From Spiroplasma gladiatoris (GTDB taxonomy: Bacteria > Bacillota_I > Bacilli_A > Mycoplasmatales > Mycoplasmataceae), in the NCBI RefSeq assembly GCF_004379335.1, contig NZ_CP038013.1:372001-436000 (forward strand): a stretch of 64,000 nt of DNA, in the 5' to 3' direction. The notes under the pieces were generated by a model. The model made no database searches, was not told the origin of the DNA, and saw only the letters and a program-made list of their open reading frames with translations. A program made the position numbers and the translations under genes. Positions 9,453 through 23,387 of this stretch are shown one piece after another; position 1 is the first letter of the stretch, and every line of letters begins with the position of its first letter.

Positions 9453-11171
9453 ATGAGTGTGCTAAAAAAATTAACTAGTTCAATAATTGGAAACAATATA
9501 AATCAGCAAAATCAAGCTGATAATTTTAGTGTTCCATCTCAACAAAATAGTAATATCCAAAGTCAAAATAATCCTTATAGCAACTTTAATAATCAAAACA
9601 ATCAATTTAATGATAATGTTTTTGATAAAACTAATATGTATCAAGAACAATTGATTCAACAAAAAAATCAATATTCTAATGATAATGTTAATTCAATGAT
9701 AAATTATGATAATAGAAATAATATGAATGGTTTTATAAATAATGATCAAATGATTAATCAACAAGTTCAAATGCATCATCAAAACCAAATGTATCAACCA
9801 AATAACATGTACCAACAAAACCAAATGCATCATCAAAACCAAATGCATCATCAAAACCAAATGTATCAACCAAATAACATGTACCAACAAAACCAAATTC
9901 ATCAACAAAACCAAATGTATCAATTGAATAATCATGTAATGAATTATCCAAATGCCCAACAAGGTTATTTGCAACCAGATAATAATAGTTTTCCAAAATC
10001 AAATAGACATCCAAATAACTTTTATAATGAAAACCCACTTCAACAACCAGCTTTAGATTTTGATAATTTAAATAATATTAATTATGGTAATTTTTATGAC
10101 CCAAACATGCATCAAGGTGTTCAAAATAATCAATATAATCATCATTTAAAGTATAATAGCTCTGATTATTACAATCAACTTAGTCAACAAAATTTTCAAA
10201 GAAATGGTTCAAATGAAGAACAAAGTTTAAATTTGAATAGAGTTCAACAATATAGTCAAGCACCAAGTAATTTTATTCAACCAGATAATTATTTTAGAGA
10301 TCAATTTGTTGGTTATCAAATGAGTCCAGCTAATAATTATCATCGTTATGAAAATGCTACATATAAGCAAAAATTTAGTAAAACAAATATAATTCCTAGA
10401 GAAATAGCTAAAGAAATTAAATCTGAGAAACTAAGAAACGCATTATTATTTATGATTGGATTTTCAGGAATAATTTTAACTTCATTGATGTTAGCAATTT
10501 ATTACAATACTACAGATCAAAATCCAAGTTGATGAATATTTACTAGAAAACAAACAATTTATCCTTTCTTTTCTATCTTTTTATTATTAATTTCAATTGG
10601 TTTTTTCTTTGTAAGTATTACAGATTATACTTTGTTAATTTCAAATGTAAGGAAATATGAGCGAGATTTATTAAATGGTAGAGAATTAGTACCTTATTTT
10701 ATTACTAGAAATTATCGTTCAATTATTTCTAGAGGTGTTTATATTAATTGAATTGGTTTTTCAACTTATATAGTTGGAGCTATTTGTTTAGGAATTTTAT
10801 ATGGATTACAAGCTTTATATAAAGAACACCCAGATGAATCAATAACAATTTTCTTTTGAAAAATTGGTCAAACAAAATCATTTGAATCTGATATTGTTGT
10901 AAACATCATTGTTTTAATTTCTGTTTTTGGAGTTCATATTTTAAATATTATTACTTCAAGAAGTAGAAAAAATAATATCATTAGTTATTATGGATACGAA
11001 ATCATTCCTCAACATGAAATAATTGCAATTAAAAAAAGAGCAAATAAAATTTGTTTAATAATATTTTTAGTGATAACTTGCATAATATTATTTGCAATTA
11101 TTATTCCTTGATTAATTATTAGAAAGAAAAAAGGATTAAGTTTTAACCCATGACAAAGAGTCAAAAATTAA
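9453..11171 (+). CDS. Membrane protein with Asn/Gln-rich repeat N-terminus, 572 aa
   Basis: The first 310 residues are low-complexity and dominated by Asn and Gln. They contain nine consecutive hexapeptide repeats (residues 106-159) of the type QMHHQN / QMYQPN / NMYQQN. From about residue 330 the protein changes to a four-span membrane region: helices near 330-350 ('LLFMIGFSGIILTSLMLAI'), 375-395, 432-455 and 485-505, with a fifth near 530-550, so the span count is approximate. The N-terminal tail is probably cytoplasmic because there is no signal peptide. The gene has a GGGG ribosome binding site and overlaps the hemW start by 22 bases. I do not know a function; the disordered tail could mediate assembly or protein contacts. 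Confidence 0.75.
9768..9929 (+). repeat. Nine in-frame 18-bp tandem repeats (hexapeptides)
   Basis: Units of 18 bases (consensus CAAATGCATCATCAAAAC and variants) repeat nine times without gaps. A higher order of four units (72 bases) is visible because two unit variants recur at this spacing. The repeats encode QMHHQN, QMYQPN and NMYQQN types. All units keep the reading frame. Confidence 0.95.
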
Positions 11172-12265
11172 TAGATAGAAAAATTAATAGTTTATATGTT
11201 CACATTCCGTTTTGTGAACATATTTGTTTTTATTGTGATTTTGCAAAAGTTATAAAACCTAAAGATAAAAAAAATATTGAAACTTATTTAAATAATCTTG
11301 AAGTTGAGTTGAATTCTTATAATGATAAATTAAATGATCTTGAAACAATTTATATTGGAGGAGGTACTCCAAGTTGCTTGGACCCAATTGATACAAAAAG
11401 AATGCTTGAAATATTAAAAAAATATTCTAAAAACACAAATGAATTTGAATATTGTATCGAATTAAACCCTGAATCAATCAACGAGCAAAATTTAATATTA
11501 TATAAAGAATACAATATTAATCGTTTAAGTATTGGAATACAAACTTTTGATAATGATTTATTAAAAAAAATTGGTAGAATTCATGACAATTCAATTGCAA
11601 TCGAAAAATATAAATTAGCTCGTTTTTTTGGTTTTGAAAATATTAGTATTGATTTAATGTACAATCTTTTTAATCAAAAAATAGAACACATTAAAACTGA
11701 CATTGATTTTATTAAGGAACTAAAACCAGACCATATTTCATGATATTCATTAATTATTAAAGATGAATCAATTTGAGGTAAAAAGAATTTTAAAAAACCT
11801 TTAAATGATGAATATTTTGATGAGCACATTAATAAAAATTTAAGCAGTTTAGGTTATCAAAGATATGAAATATCTAATTATTGTTTAAATCAAAAATTCT
11901 CAAAACATAATTTAAATTACTGAAATAATTCTTTATTTGTAGGAGTTGGTTTTGGAGCTTCTGGTTTTGAACAAATTGAAGGTAAATATTACTTAACAAA
12001 CAATAAAGGAAATGTTTTAAATTATAAAAAACAATTTGAACTAGTTTCAACTCAAGATTATTACTTTCAAATTTTTATGATGGGATTAAGATTAGTTGAA
12101 GGAATCGATATAACATTAGAAAAAAATATATTAGCTTACCAATATTTTGAAGAAAAACTAAACAATATCATCAATAAAGGTTGACTTGTTAAAGAAGCAA
12201 ATTTTATAAAATGTACTAAAAAAGGTTATGATATTTTAAACGAGATTTTAGTTGAACTTTTATAA
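11150..12265 (+). CDS. hemW: Radical SAM protein HemW (HemN-like)
   Basis: The 371-aa protein has the radical SAM CxxxCxxC cluster at Cys22, Cys26 and Cys29 ('FCEHICFYCDF'), preceded by 'LYVHIP', and 'IYIGGGTPS' near residue 67. 'ELNPESINEQ' and 'RLSIGIQTFDN' follow in the order seen in HemW. HemW is a heme chaperone rather than coproporphyrinogen oxidase; in a mollicute without heme synthesis its role is unclear. The gene begins inside the previous one (overlap 22 bases), and the start was chosen because it begins 13 codons before the conserved core. Trp codons are TGA. Confidence 0.9.
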
Positions 12266-12300
12266 AATACAAAAAATTAGTAATTTTTTGTATTTTTTTT
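12266..12300 (+). terminator. Intrinsic terminator after hemW
   Basis: The palindrome AATACAAAAAATTA / TAATTTTTTGTATT is followed by a T-run. It begins immediately after the hemW stop. Confidence 0.75.
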
Positions 12301-12331
12301 TCGATTATATTATTAGGAAGGAAAAATAAGT

Positions 12332-13093
12332 ATGATAAATGAATTGCAACATAAAAATATAAAGGATATTAGTAGTTCTTTTTATTTTACAAAATTAAAT
12401 TTAGTTTATAAAAATGAAGAAAATTTAGCTTTTTTTGTAAACTCTAATTTAATTAAAAATAAAATTACAAATAAATACTTTAGATTATTAAATTACTCAA
12501 TATTATCAAATGATTTTGATTTGATAAACAATCATATTAAAAATGAGTTTCCTAACTCTAAAATAAAGCATTTACTTAAACTAATTGCTAAAACTAATAA
12601 TGTTTTATTTGAAAATAAATTCAAAAATCAAGTTGATTATGAAAGTATGTTCAAACTTAATATTTATTGTCAATTGTTTTTAATTTATATTAGATATAAT
12701 CCAAATATTTGGTTGAGTTTAGATCAAGAATATGTTAAACAAGTTAGTAAAACTAACCAACTTGATTGAAGCATTATAAATTATATTATTAATTATCATG
12801 TTTTAAAAGATTGTCGTTTTGATCTTACTTATGATCAAAAGTATCTGGTTAACACTTTGATGTCATTATCTTTAGAAGATTTAGATTCAAGGAATAAAAT
12901 GAAAAAAATTTTAGAAGTACCAATCCTAGCTACAAAAATATTTATGATCCAAAGAGAAGCGATTAAAAAAGGCAAATCATTGCGCGAAAATAAGAAAAAA
13001 TATAAACATTTATTATTTTCAACAGCAATGCAGTTAATTATTCATTTTATTAATAATAATATAGATGATATTAACTTTGCCTCAAAACACTAA
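12332..13093 (+). CDS. Hypothetical protein, 253 aa
   Basis: I do not recognise this protein. It is rich in Asn, Lys, Ile and Leu, predicted helical and soluble, with one TGA Trp (12767) joining its two halves. The basic stretch 'IKKGKSLRENKKKYKHLL' near residue 210 could bind nucleic acid or membranes, but that is a guess. It has a GAAGG ribosome binding site and its own terminator upstream and downstream, so it is probably transcribed alone. Confidence 0.75.
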
Positions 13094-13111
13094 TTATTCT
13101 ATTATTCCTTG

Positions 13112-13138
13112 AAAACAAAGTTTAACTTTGTTTTTTAT
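13112..13138 (+). terminator. Intrinsic terminator upstream of the clpB promoter
   Basis: The stem AAAACAAAG / CTTTGTTTT with a TTTAA loop is followed by T-rich sequence. It insulates the heat-shock block. Confidence 0.75.
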
Positions 13139-13147
13139 TTTAATTTT

Positions 13148-13174
13148 TTAGCACTTAAGTATTGACATTGCTAA
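13148..13174 (+). promoter_or_regulatory. CIRCE operator 1 of clpB (HrcA binding site)
   Basis: TTAGCACTT (13148-13156), 9 bases, then CATTGCTAA (13166-13174). The consensus is TTAGCACTC-N9-GAGTGCTAA, so the left half matches at 8 of 9 positions and the right half is degenerate. It contains the -35 box of the clpB promoter. Confidence 0.8.
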
Positions 13175-13189
13175 AAACAAATGTATTAT
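13162..13189 (+). promoter_or_regulatory. clpB promoter
   Basis: A perfect TTGACA -35 (13162-13167) lies inside CIRCE 1. TATTAT (13184-13189) follows after a 16-base spacer. CIRCE 2 begins 9 bases further on. Confidence 0.7.
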
Positions 13190-13197
13190 ATTATTGA

Positions 13198-13224
13198 TTA
13201 GCAATAGATAGTAAAGAGTGCTAA
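13198..13224 (+). promoter_or_regulatory. CIRCE operator 2 of clpB (HrcA binding site)
   Basis: TTAGCAATA (13198-13206), 9 bases, then GAGTGCTAA (13216-13224), a right half that matches the consensus perfectly. It lies near the expected transcription start and ends 13 bases before the ATG, just ahead of the AGGAGG ribosome binding site. Confidence 0.88.
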
Positions 13225-13237
13225 TCAGGAGGTATAT

Positions 13238-15385
13238 ATGGATTTTCAACAAAAACCAGATCCTTTAAATGATCCAGAAATTTTAAAAAAATATACTAGG
13301 GATTTATCAAAGGATGCTAAAGAAGGGAAAATTGACCCAATCATTGGTAGAGATGATGAAATAATGAGAGTAATTAGAATTTTAAGTAGAAAAACTAAAA
13401 ACAACCCTGTATTAGTTGGTGAACCTGGAGTTGGTAAAACAGCAATTGCAGAAGGATTAGCGCAAAGAATTAATAAAGGTGATGTTCCAAGTATTTTAAA
13501 AAATAAAAGAATATTAGAACTTGACATGGGAAGTGTTATGGCAGGTGCTAGTTTCTTAGGAGATTATGAAGCAAGAATAAAAGGTATAGTAAATGCGATA
13601 CAAAAAGAAAATGGAGAAATTATATTATTTATTGACGAACTTCATTTAATAGTTGGAGCTGGAAAAACTGGTAACGGGGGAGGAATGGATGTTTCAAACT
13701 TATTAAAACCAGCATTAGCTAGAGGCGGATTAAAAGCGATTGGTGCAACTACCTTAAAAGAATATCGTGAATACATTGAAAAAGATGCTGCACTAGAAAG
13801 AAGGTTTCAAAAAGTTATGGTTTCTGAACCTTCCGTAGAAGAAACTGTATCTATTTTAAGAGGGTTGAAAGAAAAATTTGAAACATATCATGGAGTAAGA
13901 ATTCATGATAACGCATTAGTAGCGGCAGCTCAATTAAGCGATCGCTATATTGCAGATCGTTTTTTACCAGATAAAGCAATTGACTTAGTGGATGAAGCTA
14001 GTGCAACAATTAAAACAGAACTTGCATCAGTCCCAACAGAGTTATATCAAATTGATAGAAAAGTTATGCAATTAGAAATTGAAAGAGCTGCTTTAAGTAA
14101 AGAAACAGACGAAAAATCAAAAGAACGTCTTGCTATTAATGAAAAAGAACTACTTAATTACAAAACAAAACAACAAAATTTAACAGAAAAATGAGAAACT
14201 GAAAAAAAAGCTCATGAAAAAATAAATCAATTGCGTTCGACAATGGATCAGTTGAAAACAGAATTAGATCAAGCTCAAGCAGAAGGTAAGTTCGAAAGAG
14301 CCGGAGAAATTCAGTATTCATTACTACCAGCAATTGATAAACAATTGAAAAAAGCAGAAAAAGATGATGAAAATCAGTTAATGTCTGAAGAAGTATCAGA
14401 AAAAGAAATTGCAACAATTATTGGTAGATGAACTGGAATACCAATTGAAAACTTAATGGAATCTGAAAAACAAAGACTATTAGGGTTGGAAACATCATTA
14501 AGAAAAATGGTAAAAGGACAACCTGAAGCAATAAAAGTTGTTAGTGAAGCAATTTTAAGAAGTAGAAGTGGAATTAAGAACCCAGAAAAACCAATTGGTA
14601 GTTTCTTGTTTTTAGGACCAACTGGAGTTGGAAAAACAGAAGTAGCAAGAAGTTTAGCTAAACAACTATTTAGTAGTGATAAAAAAATGGTCAGATTAGA
14701 TATGAGTGAATATATGGAAAAACACTCAGTGTCTAAATTAATAGGCTCTCCACCAGGCTATGTTGGATACGAAGAAGGAGGTAGACTTACAGAGGCTGTA
14801 AGAAGAAATCCTTACTCAATTGTTTTATTCGATGAAGTTGAAAAAGCCCACCCTGATGTGTTCAATGTATTATTACAAATTTTAGATGATGGAAGAATTA
14901 CTGATTCGCTTGGAAAAACAATTGATTTTAAAAATACAATTATAATAATGACTTCTAATATTGGTTCAGATTATTTAATGACTACAAATCCTGAGTTAAT
15001 AGAAGACAAACAAATTGAAGATATGTTAAAAAAATTCTTTAGACCTGAATTTTTAAATAGAATCGATAATATTGTAAGATTTAATCCATTATCAAAAGAA
15101 GTTATTCGAGAAATAATTGAAAAAACTTTAGTAGAACTTAAGGCAAGAATTTTAGATAATGGTGATTATATAATTAACTTTTCAGAAGCAAGTGTAGAAA
15201 AAATTTTAAAAGAAGGTTATGATAGAGAGTTTGGTGCAAGACCAATTAAGCGTTACATTGAAAAAAATCTTGAAACTCTAATTGCAAAAGCAATTGTTTC
15301 AAGTGAAATTGAACCAAAAAGAAATTATGTTGTTGATGTTAAAAATGATCATTTTACAATATCAAGTGCAAATAAATTAAATTAG
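13238..15385 (+). CDS. clpB: ATP-dependent chaperone ClpB
   Basis: ClpB is the Hsp100 disaggregase that works with DnaK-DnaJ-GrpE. The 715-aa product starts directly before the first AAA+ module and lacks the N-terminal Clp_N repeats, as in other mollicutes. Module 1 has Walker A 'GEPGVGKTA' (about residue 67), a Walker-B-like 'ILFIDELH' and '[20 protein letters not shown]'. A coiled-coil middle domain spans about residues 270-390 and identifies it as ClpB rather than ClpC. Module 2 has 'GPTGVGKTE' (about residue 461), '[15 protein letters not shown]' and the end motif '[10 protein letters not shown]'. Two TGA Trp codons lie in the middle domain (14192 and 14429). It has AGGAGG and two CIRCE sites upstream; its stop codon lies inside the hrcA CIRCE. 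Confidence 0.98.
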
Positions 15386-15408
15386 CACTTGACTACTCTA
15401 AGTGCTAT
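15382..15408 (+). promoter_or_regulatory. CIRCE operator of hrcA, overlapping the clpB stop codon
   Basis: TTAGCACTT (15382-15390), 9 bases, AAGTGCTAT (15400-15408). The clpB stop TAG (15383-15385) is part of the left arm, so the same bases serve as stop codon and operator. Confidence 0.88.
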
Positions 15409-15417
15409 TGGTACACT
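15389..15417 (+). promoter_or_regulatory. hrcA promoter
   Basis: TTGACT (15389-15394), a 17-base spacer and TACACT (15412-15417) overlap the CIRCE, so HrcA binding would block the polymerase. It would drive hrcA, grpE, the unknown gene and dnaK. Confidence 0.7.
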
Positions 15418-15445
15418 AAAAAAGGATTGTTAAGGAGGAATTTTT

Positions 15446-16471
15446 ATGTTAAGTAATAGACAAGAAATTATTCTTAGATTGATTATTGAAGAATATATAA
15501 AAACAGCTTCTCCTGTAGGTTCAAAAAGAATACAAGAAGTTATGTCTGTTGACATATCCTCTGCAACAATTAGAAACGAGTCTGCTTTTTTAGAAGAACA
15601 AGGTTTTTTAGAAAAAGCACACACTTCTTCAGGAAGAGTACCATCAACAAAAGGTTATCGATATTATGTTGATAATTTGATGAAAAAAAATGACATTGAA
15701 GATGTTAAGTTACAAATTGAAGAAATATTTCAAAAACGTGGTGTAACAATAGATCAAGTTTTAGATCAAACATCAAAAATTTTAAGTGAATTGACTAAAC
15801 TGGCAACAGTTGTTTCAACAAGTGAAGATATTGAAGAAACTCGACTTAAAAGAGTTGAACTAGTAATGCTTTCAAAGCAAAGTGCTGTTGTATTATTTAT
15901 CCTGTCAAATGGAAGTATAGAAAACAAAACTATTAATTTGGAAGCAATATCATTAGAAGAACTAAAAATATCAATCGACTTATTTAATGATAGGTTGACT
16001 GACTCAAAAATTCAAGAAATTGAGTTTAAAGCAAAAGCTATACTTCCTATTTTAAAAGAGCAAGTTAAAAAATATGAGTTTGTTCTACACACATTTGTAA
16101 GTGCTTTATTACACACTGGAAATACATCACAACTTAAAACTAGTGGAATGAAATACTTATTAGAAAATCCAGAATTTAATGATCCTAATAAGATTAAAAG
16201 TATTATTGAATTTATTGAAGGAGCTTCTCCGTTTGTGTGATTTCAAACTCATCTAAAGAATCATTCTAAACCAGCTGTTGCCATTGGCTTTGAAACTGGA
16301 ATTGGTAATGATGATATTGCTGTTGTTGGAACAAATTTTCCAACACAAAACGGTGGAAAAGGAACTTTAGCATTAGTGGGACCAAAAAGAATACAATACG
16401 ATAAAGTTTCTGACCTATTAGAATGAATCGGTCATAAAATCGAAGAAAAGTTCAACCAAGGAGAGGAGTAA
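15446..16471 (+). CDS. hrcA: Heat-inducible transcription repressor HrcA
   Basis: HrcA is the repressor that binds CIRCE and senses free GroEL or other chaperones. The 341-aa product begins with the winged helix ('SNRQEIILRLIIEEYIKTAS' then 'PVGSKRI', 'SSATIRNESAFLEEQGFLEK' and 'HTSSGRVPSTKGYRYYVD'). The C-terminal domain ends 'GKGTLALVGPKRIQYDKV', characteristic of HrcA, reached through a TGA Trp at 16238. Its own promoter carries a CIRCE, giving autorepression. It is followed after 3 bases by grpE. Confidence 0.98.
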
Positions 16472-16474
16472 AAA

Positions 16475-17098
16475 ATGAAAAACGAAGAATATAAAAAAGT
16501 TTTTGATCTAATTGAATCTTTGAAAAAACAACTAAACAATGGAAATAATAATGAAGATGAAAATGATCAAAATAAAACTAAAGATAAAAAGCAAAAAACA
16601 CAAAATGATAGTGAAGAAAAACAATTAACAGATATTGAACTATTAGAATTAGAATTTGTTAACTTAGTAGAAAAAAATGAAGAACTTCAAGAAGCTAAAC
16701 TTATGGCTATAGCAGATAACCAAAATACTGTTAGAAGATATCAAAATGAATCTGCTGCTGTTAAAAAATATGGTGGAGAAAAACTAGCATCAGAATTATT
16801 ACCAGCGATTGATATGTTTAGATCGGTTTTAAAAACTAGCCCAGATAATCCTGAAGTAAAAAATTATTTAATGGGATTTGAAATGATTATGAATCAAATT
16901 GACCATGCTTTAACAAATGCAGGATTAAATATGATAGTAACAAAAATTGGAGACGATTTAGATCCAAGCTTGCATAATGCAATTGACCAAATTGAAGCAG
17001 AAAATGTTAAGACAGGACAAATTGCTATGATAGTTTCAAATGGATATAAGCTACATGATAGAGTTATCAAACATGCAGTTGTAAAAGTTGCAAAATAA
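16475..17098 (+). CDS. grpE: Nucleotide exchange factor GrpE
   Basis: GrpE releases ADP from DnaK. The 207-aa protein has an acidic, Asn-rich disordered N-terminus (about residues 20-55), a long coiled-coil helix, and the C-terminal beta domain with 'LDPSLHNAIDQ' and 'GYKLHDRVIKHAVVKVAK', the GrpE signature. It starts 3 bases after hrcA with GGAGAGG before it and lies in the HrcA-controlled operon. Confidence 0.96.
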   Translation: MKNEEYKKVFDLIESLKKQLNNGNNNEDENDQNKTKDKKQKTQNDSEEKQLTDIELLELEFVNLVEKNEELQEAKLMAIADNQNTVRRYQNESAAVKKYGGEKLASELLPAIDMFRSVLKTSPDNPEVKNYLMGFEMIMNQIDHALTNAGLNMIVTKIGDDLDPSLHNAIDQIEAENVKTGQIAMIVSNGYKLHDRVIKHAVVKVAK

Positions 17099-17129
17099 AA
17101 AATATTTATATAATTAAAGGTAAATGAAA

Positions 17130-17804
17130 ATGAATAAAGATAAAGAGAAACTTAAAGATTTAATTAAGGAAATTAAATCAGCTGCAAGAGATTGCAAAAT
17201 GAACTGTAAAAATGCTTCAATTGAATGCGAAGGTAAAAAAGCAATACATTATATAATAGGAAATTATCACTTTTGTGATGATTTAATAAATAAATGTGAT
17301 TGTAAATATCATAAAAAAGTTTATAAATTAAAAGAAGAATTATCAAAAGAGGTAAAAAAATATACTAGCATTAATATTGAAGAAGCTTTTAAAGATTTCA
17401 ATTTTAAAAGAAAAAATAAAAATAAAGATTCTTTTAAATACAAACCAAAAGATAAAACAAGTGTTTATAAAGAACATTTAATTAAATTAATTAATAAAGT
17501 AAGTGGTAAATGTGAAAACTTTTTAGAAGAATTTAAAGATTTTAATGAATTGTTTGACGATTTTAAAGAAGAATCTTTAAATCAAATTAGACAATTACAA
17601 CCACTACAAAAATTAATTAAAAACTTTGAAAAAATTTCAACAAAGTTTGATGTAATTGAAGAATATTTTGATGCTATTGAAGATATTGTTGAAGATGTTG
17701 AAGATCTGTTGGATGAAGATTATGAAGTTCATTATGAAAATGATAACACAGACACAGATGACATAGAAGACACAGACGATACAGATACAATAAGAATATA
17801 TTAA
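17130..17804 (+). CDS. Unknown Cys-rich, acid-tailed protein inserted between grpE and dnaK
   Basis: I do not recognise this protein of about 224 aa. The first 75 residues contain six cysteines ('DCKMNC', 'IEC', 'HFC', 'NKCDC') with nearby histidines, which could hold a metal ion or react with oxidants. The middle is Lys-rich and helical; the last 45 residues are nearly all Asp, Glu, Asn and Thr. The start was placed at 17130 because the AAAGG motif is 9 bases away; an ATG at 17124 in the same frame is only 3 bases from it. With no promoter seen before it or before dnaK, it should share the CIRCE-controlled transcript. grpE and dnaK are usually adjacent, so this is an insertion into the heat-shock operon. 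Confidence 0.75.
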   Translation: MNKDKEKLKDLIKEIKSAARDCKMNCKNASIECEGKKAIHYIIGNYHFCDDLINKCDCKYHKKVYKLKEELSKEVKKYTSINIEEAFKDFNFKRKNKNKDSFKYKPKDKTSVYKEHLIKLINKVSGKCENFLEEFKDFNELFDDFKEESLNQIRQLQPLQKLIKNFEKISTKFDVIEEYFDAIEDIVEDVEDLLDEDYEVHYENDNTDTDDIEDTDDTDTIRIY

Positions 17805-17839
17805 GAATTATTTGATTTAAAAAAAGGAAGAAGGTTTAA

Positions 17840-19633
<1,794 letters not shown>

Positions 19634-19646
19634 TTTATACAAAAAT

Positions 19647-19672
19647 AAACAACTAAGTTTAGTTGTTTTTTG
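19647..19672 (+). terminator. Intrinsic terminator after dnaK
   Basis: The stem AAACAACT / AGTTGTTT (19647-19654 and 19661-19668) is followed by a short T-run. It separates dnaK from dnaJ, although read-through would include dnaJ. Confidence 0.75.
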
Positions 19673-19692
19673 TAAAATAGGTGAGGTGCAAT

Positions 19693-20853
19693 ATGGCTAA
19701 ACGTGATTATTATGAAGTCCTTGGAGTTAGTAAGAATGCATCAGAAGATGAAATAAAAAAAGCTTATCGTAAGTTAGCAAAAAAATATCATCCTGATGTT
19801 AATAAAAACCATGACGCAGAAGAAAAATTTAAAGAAGCAACCGAAGCTTGTGAGGTGCTATTAGATCCAGAAAAAAGAAAAACTTATGACCAATTTGGTC
19901 ATGATGGTTTACAAGGAATGGGTCAAGGTGGTTTTGGTGACTTTGGTAGTTTTGGTGACTTTTTCTCAAACATGTCTGGAAGTGGCGGGGGAACAGGAGA
20001 CTTTTTCTCAGATATTTTCTCAAGCTTTTTTGGTGGAAAATCTAGATCAAGTGGATTTGGTGGTTCTAAAAATTCATCAGGACCAACACCTTCAAGAGGA
20101 AAAGATATAATATTAGAAATGCATCTTACTTTAAAAGAAATATTATTTGGAGTTGATAAAGAAGTAGAACTTGATTTAATTTCAAAATGTAAAGATTGCA
20201 ACGGAGTTGGTGCAAAAAATAAAGATGATATAAAAACTTGTGAAGTTTGTGATGGAGCAGGAATGGTAACTGTTGTCCAAGAGTTTGGATTTACAAAGTT
20301 TCAAAGTAGTCAAGCTTGTCCAAAGTGTCACGGTAATGGAAAAGAAAATAAACACCCTTGCAAAAATTGTCAAGGAAATGGTGTTAAAAAATCTAAAGAA
20401 ACTATTCAAATTTCAATTCCAAAAGGTTTATCACCTGGGCAAAAAATATTATTAAAAAACTCAGGTAATGAAGGTAAAAATGGAGGTCCAAAAGGTCACA
20501 TTTATGCAGATGTTTATTTAAAAGCTTCAAGAAATATTGATATTGTTAATCAATTTGACATTAAATCAAAAATTGATGTTTCTTACTTAGATGCGATTTT
20601 AAAAAACGAAGTTATTATAGATACTTTAGATGGACCTTTATCAGTTAAATTGCCTAAGTCAGTTAAAAATGGAGATGTTATTTCTGTACCAAACCATGGT
20701 CTTTATAAAGGATTAAAAAATTCTAAAAGAGGAGAATTGTTATTAGAAGTAAATATTGTGACTCCAAACGAACTTAGTTCAGAAGAAAAAAAAGCAATTG
20801 ATCAATTATTAAAAGTTAATAAGTTTAAAACAACTAATGATTTAAAAGAATAG
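19693..20853 (+). CDS. dnaJ: Chaperone protein DnaJ
   Basis: DnaJ is the Hsp40 co-chaperone that stimulates DnaK. The 386-aa protein has the J domain ('[20 protein letters not shown]' and the HPD tripeptide in 'KKYHPDVN'), a Gly/Phe/Ser-rich linker (about residues 75-140), four CxxCxGxG zinc motifs ('CKDCNGVG', 'CEVCDGAG', 'CPKCHGNG', 'CKNCQGNG') and two C-terminal barrels. The ATG at 19693 follows GAGGTG; a GTG at 19681 in the same frame would add four residues but would overlap the ribosome binding site. No CIRCE lies in front of it. Confidence 0.97.
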   Translation: MAKRDYYEVLGVSKNASEDEIKKAYRKLAKKYHPDVNKNHDAEEKFKEATEACEVLLDPEKRKTYDQFGHDGLQGMGQGGFGDFGSFGDFFSNMSGSGGGTGDFFSDIFSSFFGGKSRSSGFGGSKNSSGPTPSRGKDIILEMHLTLKEILFGVDKEVELDLISKCKDCNGVGAKNKDDIKTCEVCDGAGMVTVVQEFGFTKFQSSQACPKCHGNGKENKHPCKNCQGNGVKKSKETIQISIPKGLSPGQKILLKNSGNEGKNGGPKGHIYADVYLKASRNIDIVNQFDIKSKIDVSYLDAILKNEVIIDTLDGPLSVKLPKSVKNGDVISVPNHGLYKGLKNSKRGELLLEVNIVTPNELSSEEKKAIDQLLKVNKFKTTNDLKE

Positions 20854-20871
20854 CGTTTATGCTATTTTTTT
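20849..20871 (+). terminator. Intrinsic terminator overlapping the dnaJ stop codon
   Basis: AATAGC / GCTATT (20849-20854 and 20861-20866) is followed by TTTTT. The dnaJ TAG lies in the left arm. Confidence 0.65.
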
Positions 20872-20913
20872 GATTTTCATTTTAATGTATAATTATAAAA
20901 CAGGAGTGATATT

Positions 20914-23329
<2,416 letters not shown>

Positions 23330-23387
23330 TCAAACATAACTAAATAAATAGGTTAAAATCAAAATGATATATTAAGGAGATGTTTAT

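Noticed and set aside
9768-9929. Possible CRISPR array.
   Set aside because: Units are 18 bases with no spacers between them and lie in frame inside a gene; the 39-bp repeats at 21670 are rejected for the same reason.
9754-10038. Minus-strand frame across the Asn/Gln repeats encoding a repetitive Phe/Gly/Asp sequence.
   Set aside because: It is the reverse shadow of the plus-strand repeats, with no ribosome binding site and the same periodicity.
19681-19692. GTG at 19681 as the dnaJ start.
   Set aside because: It would place the start on top of the GAGGTG ribosome binding site; the ATG at 19693 begins the conserved '[11 protein letters not shown]'.
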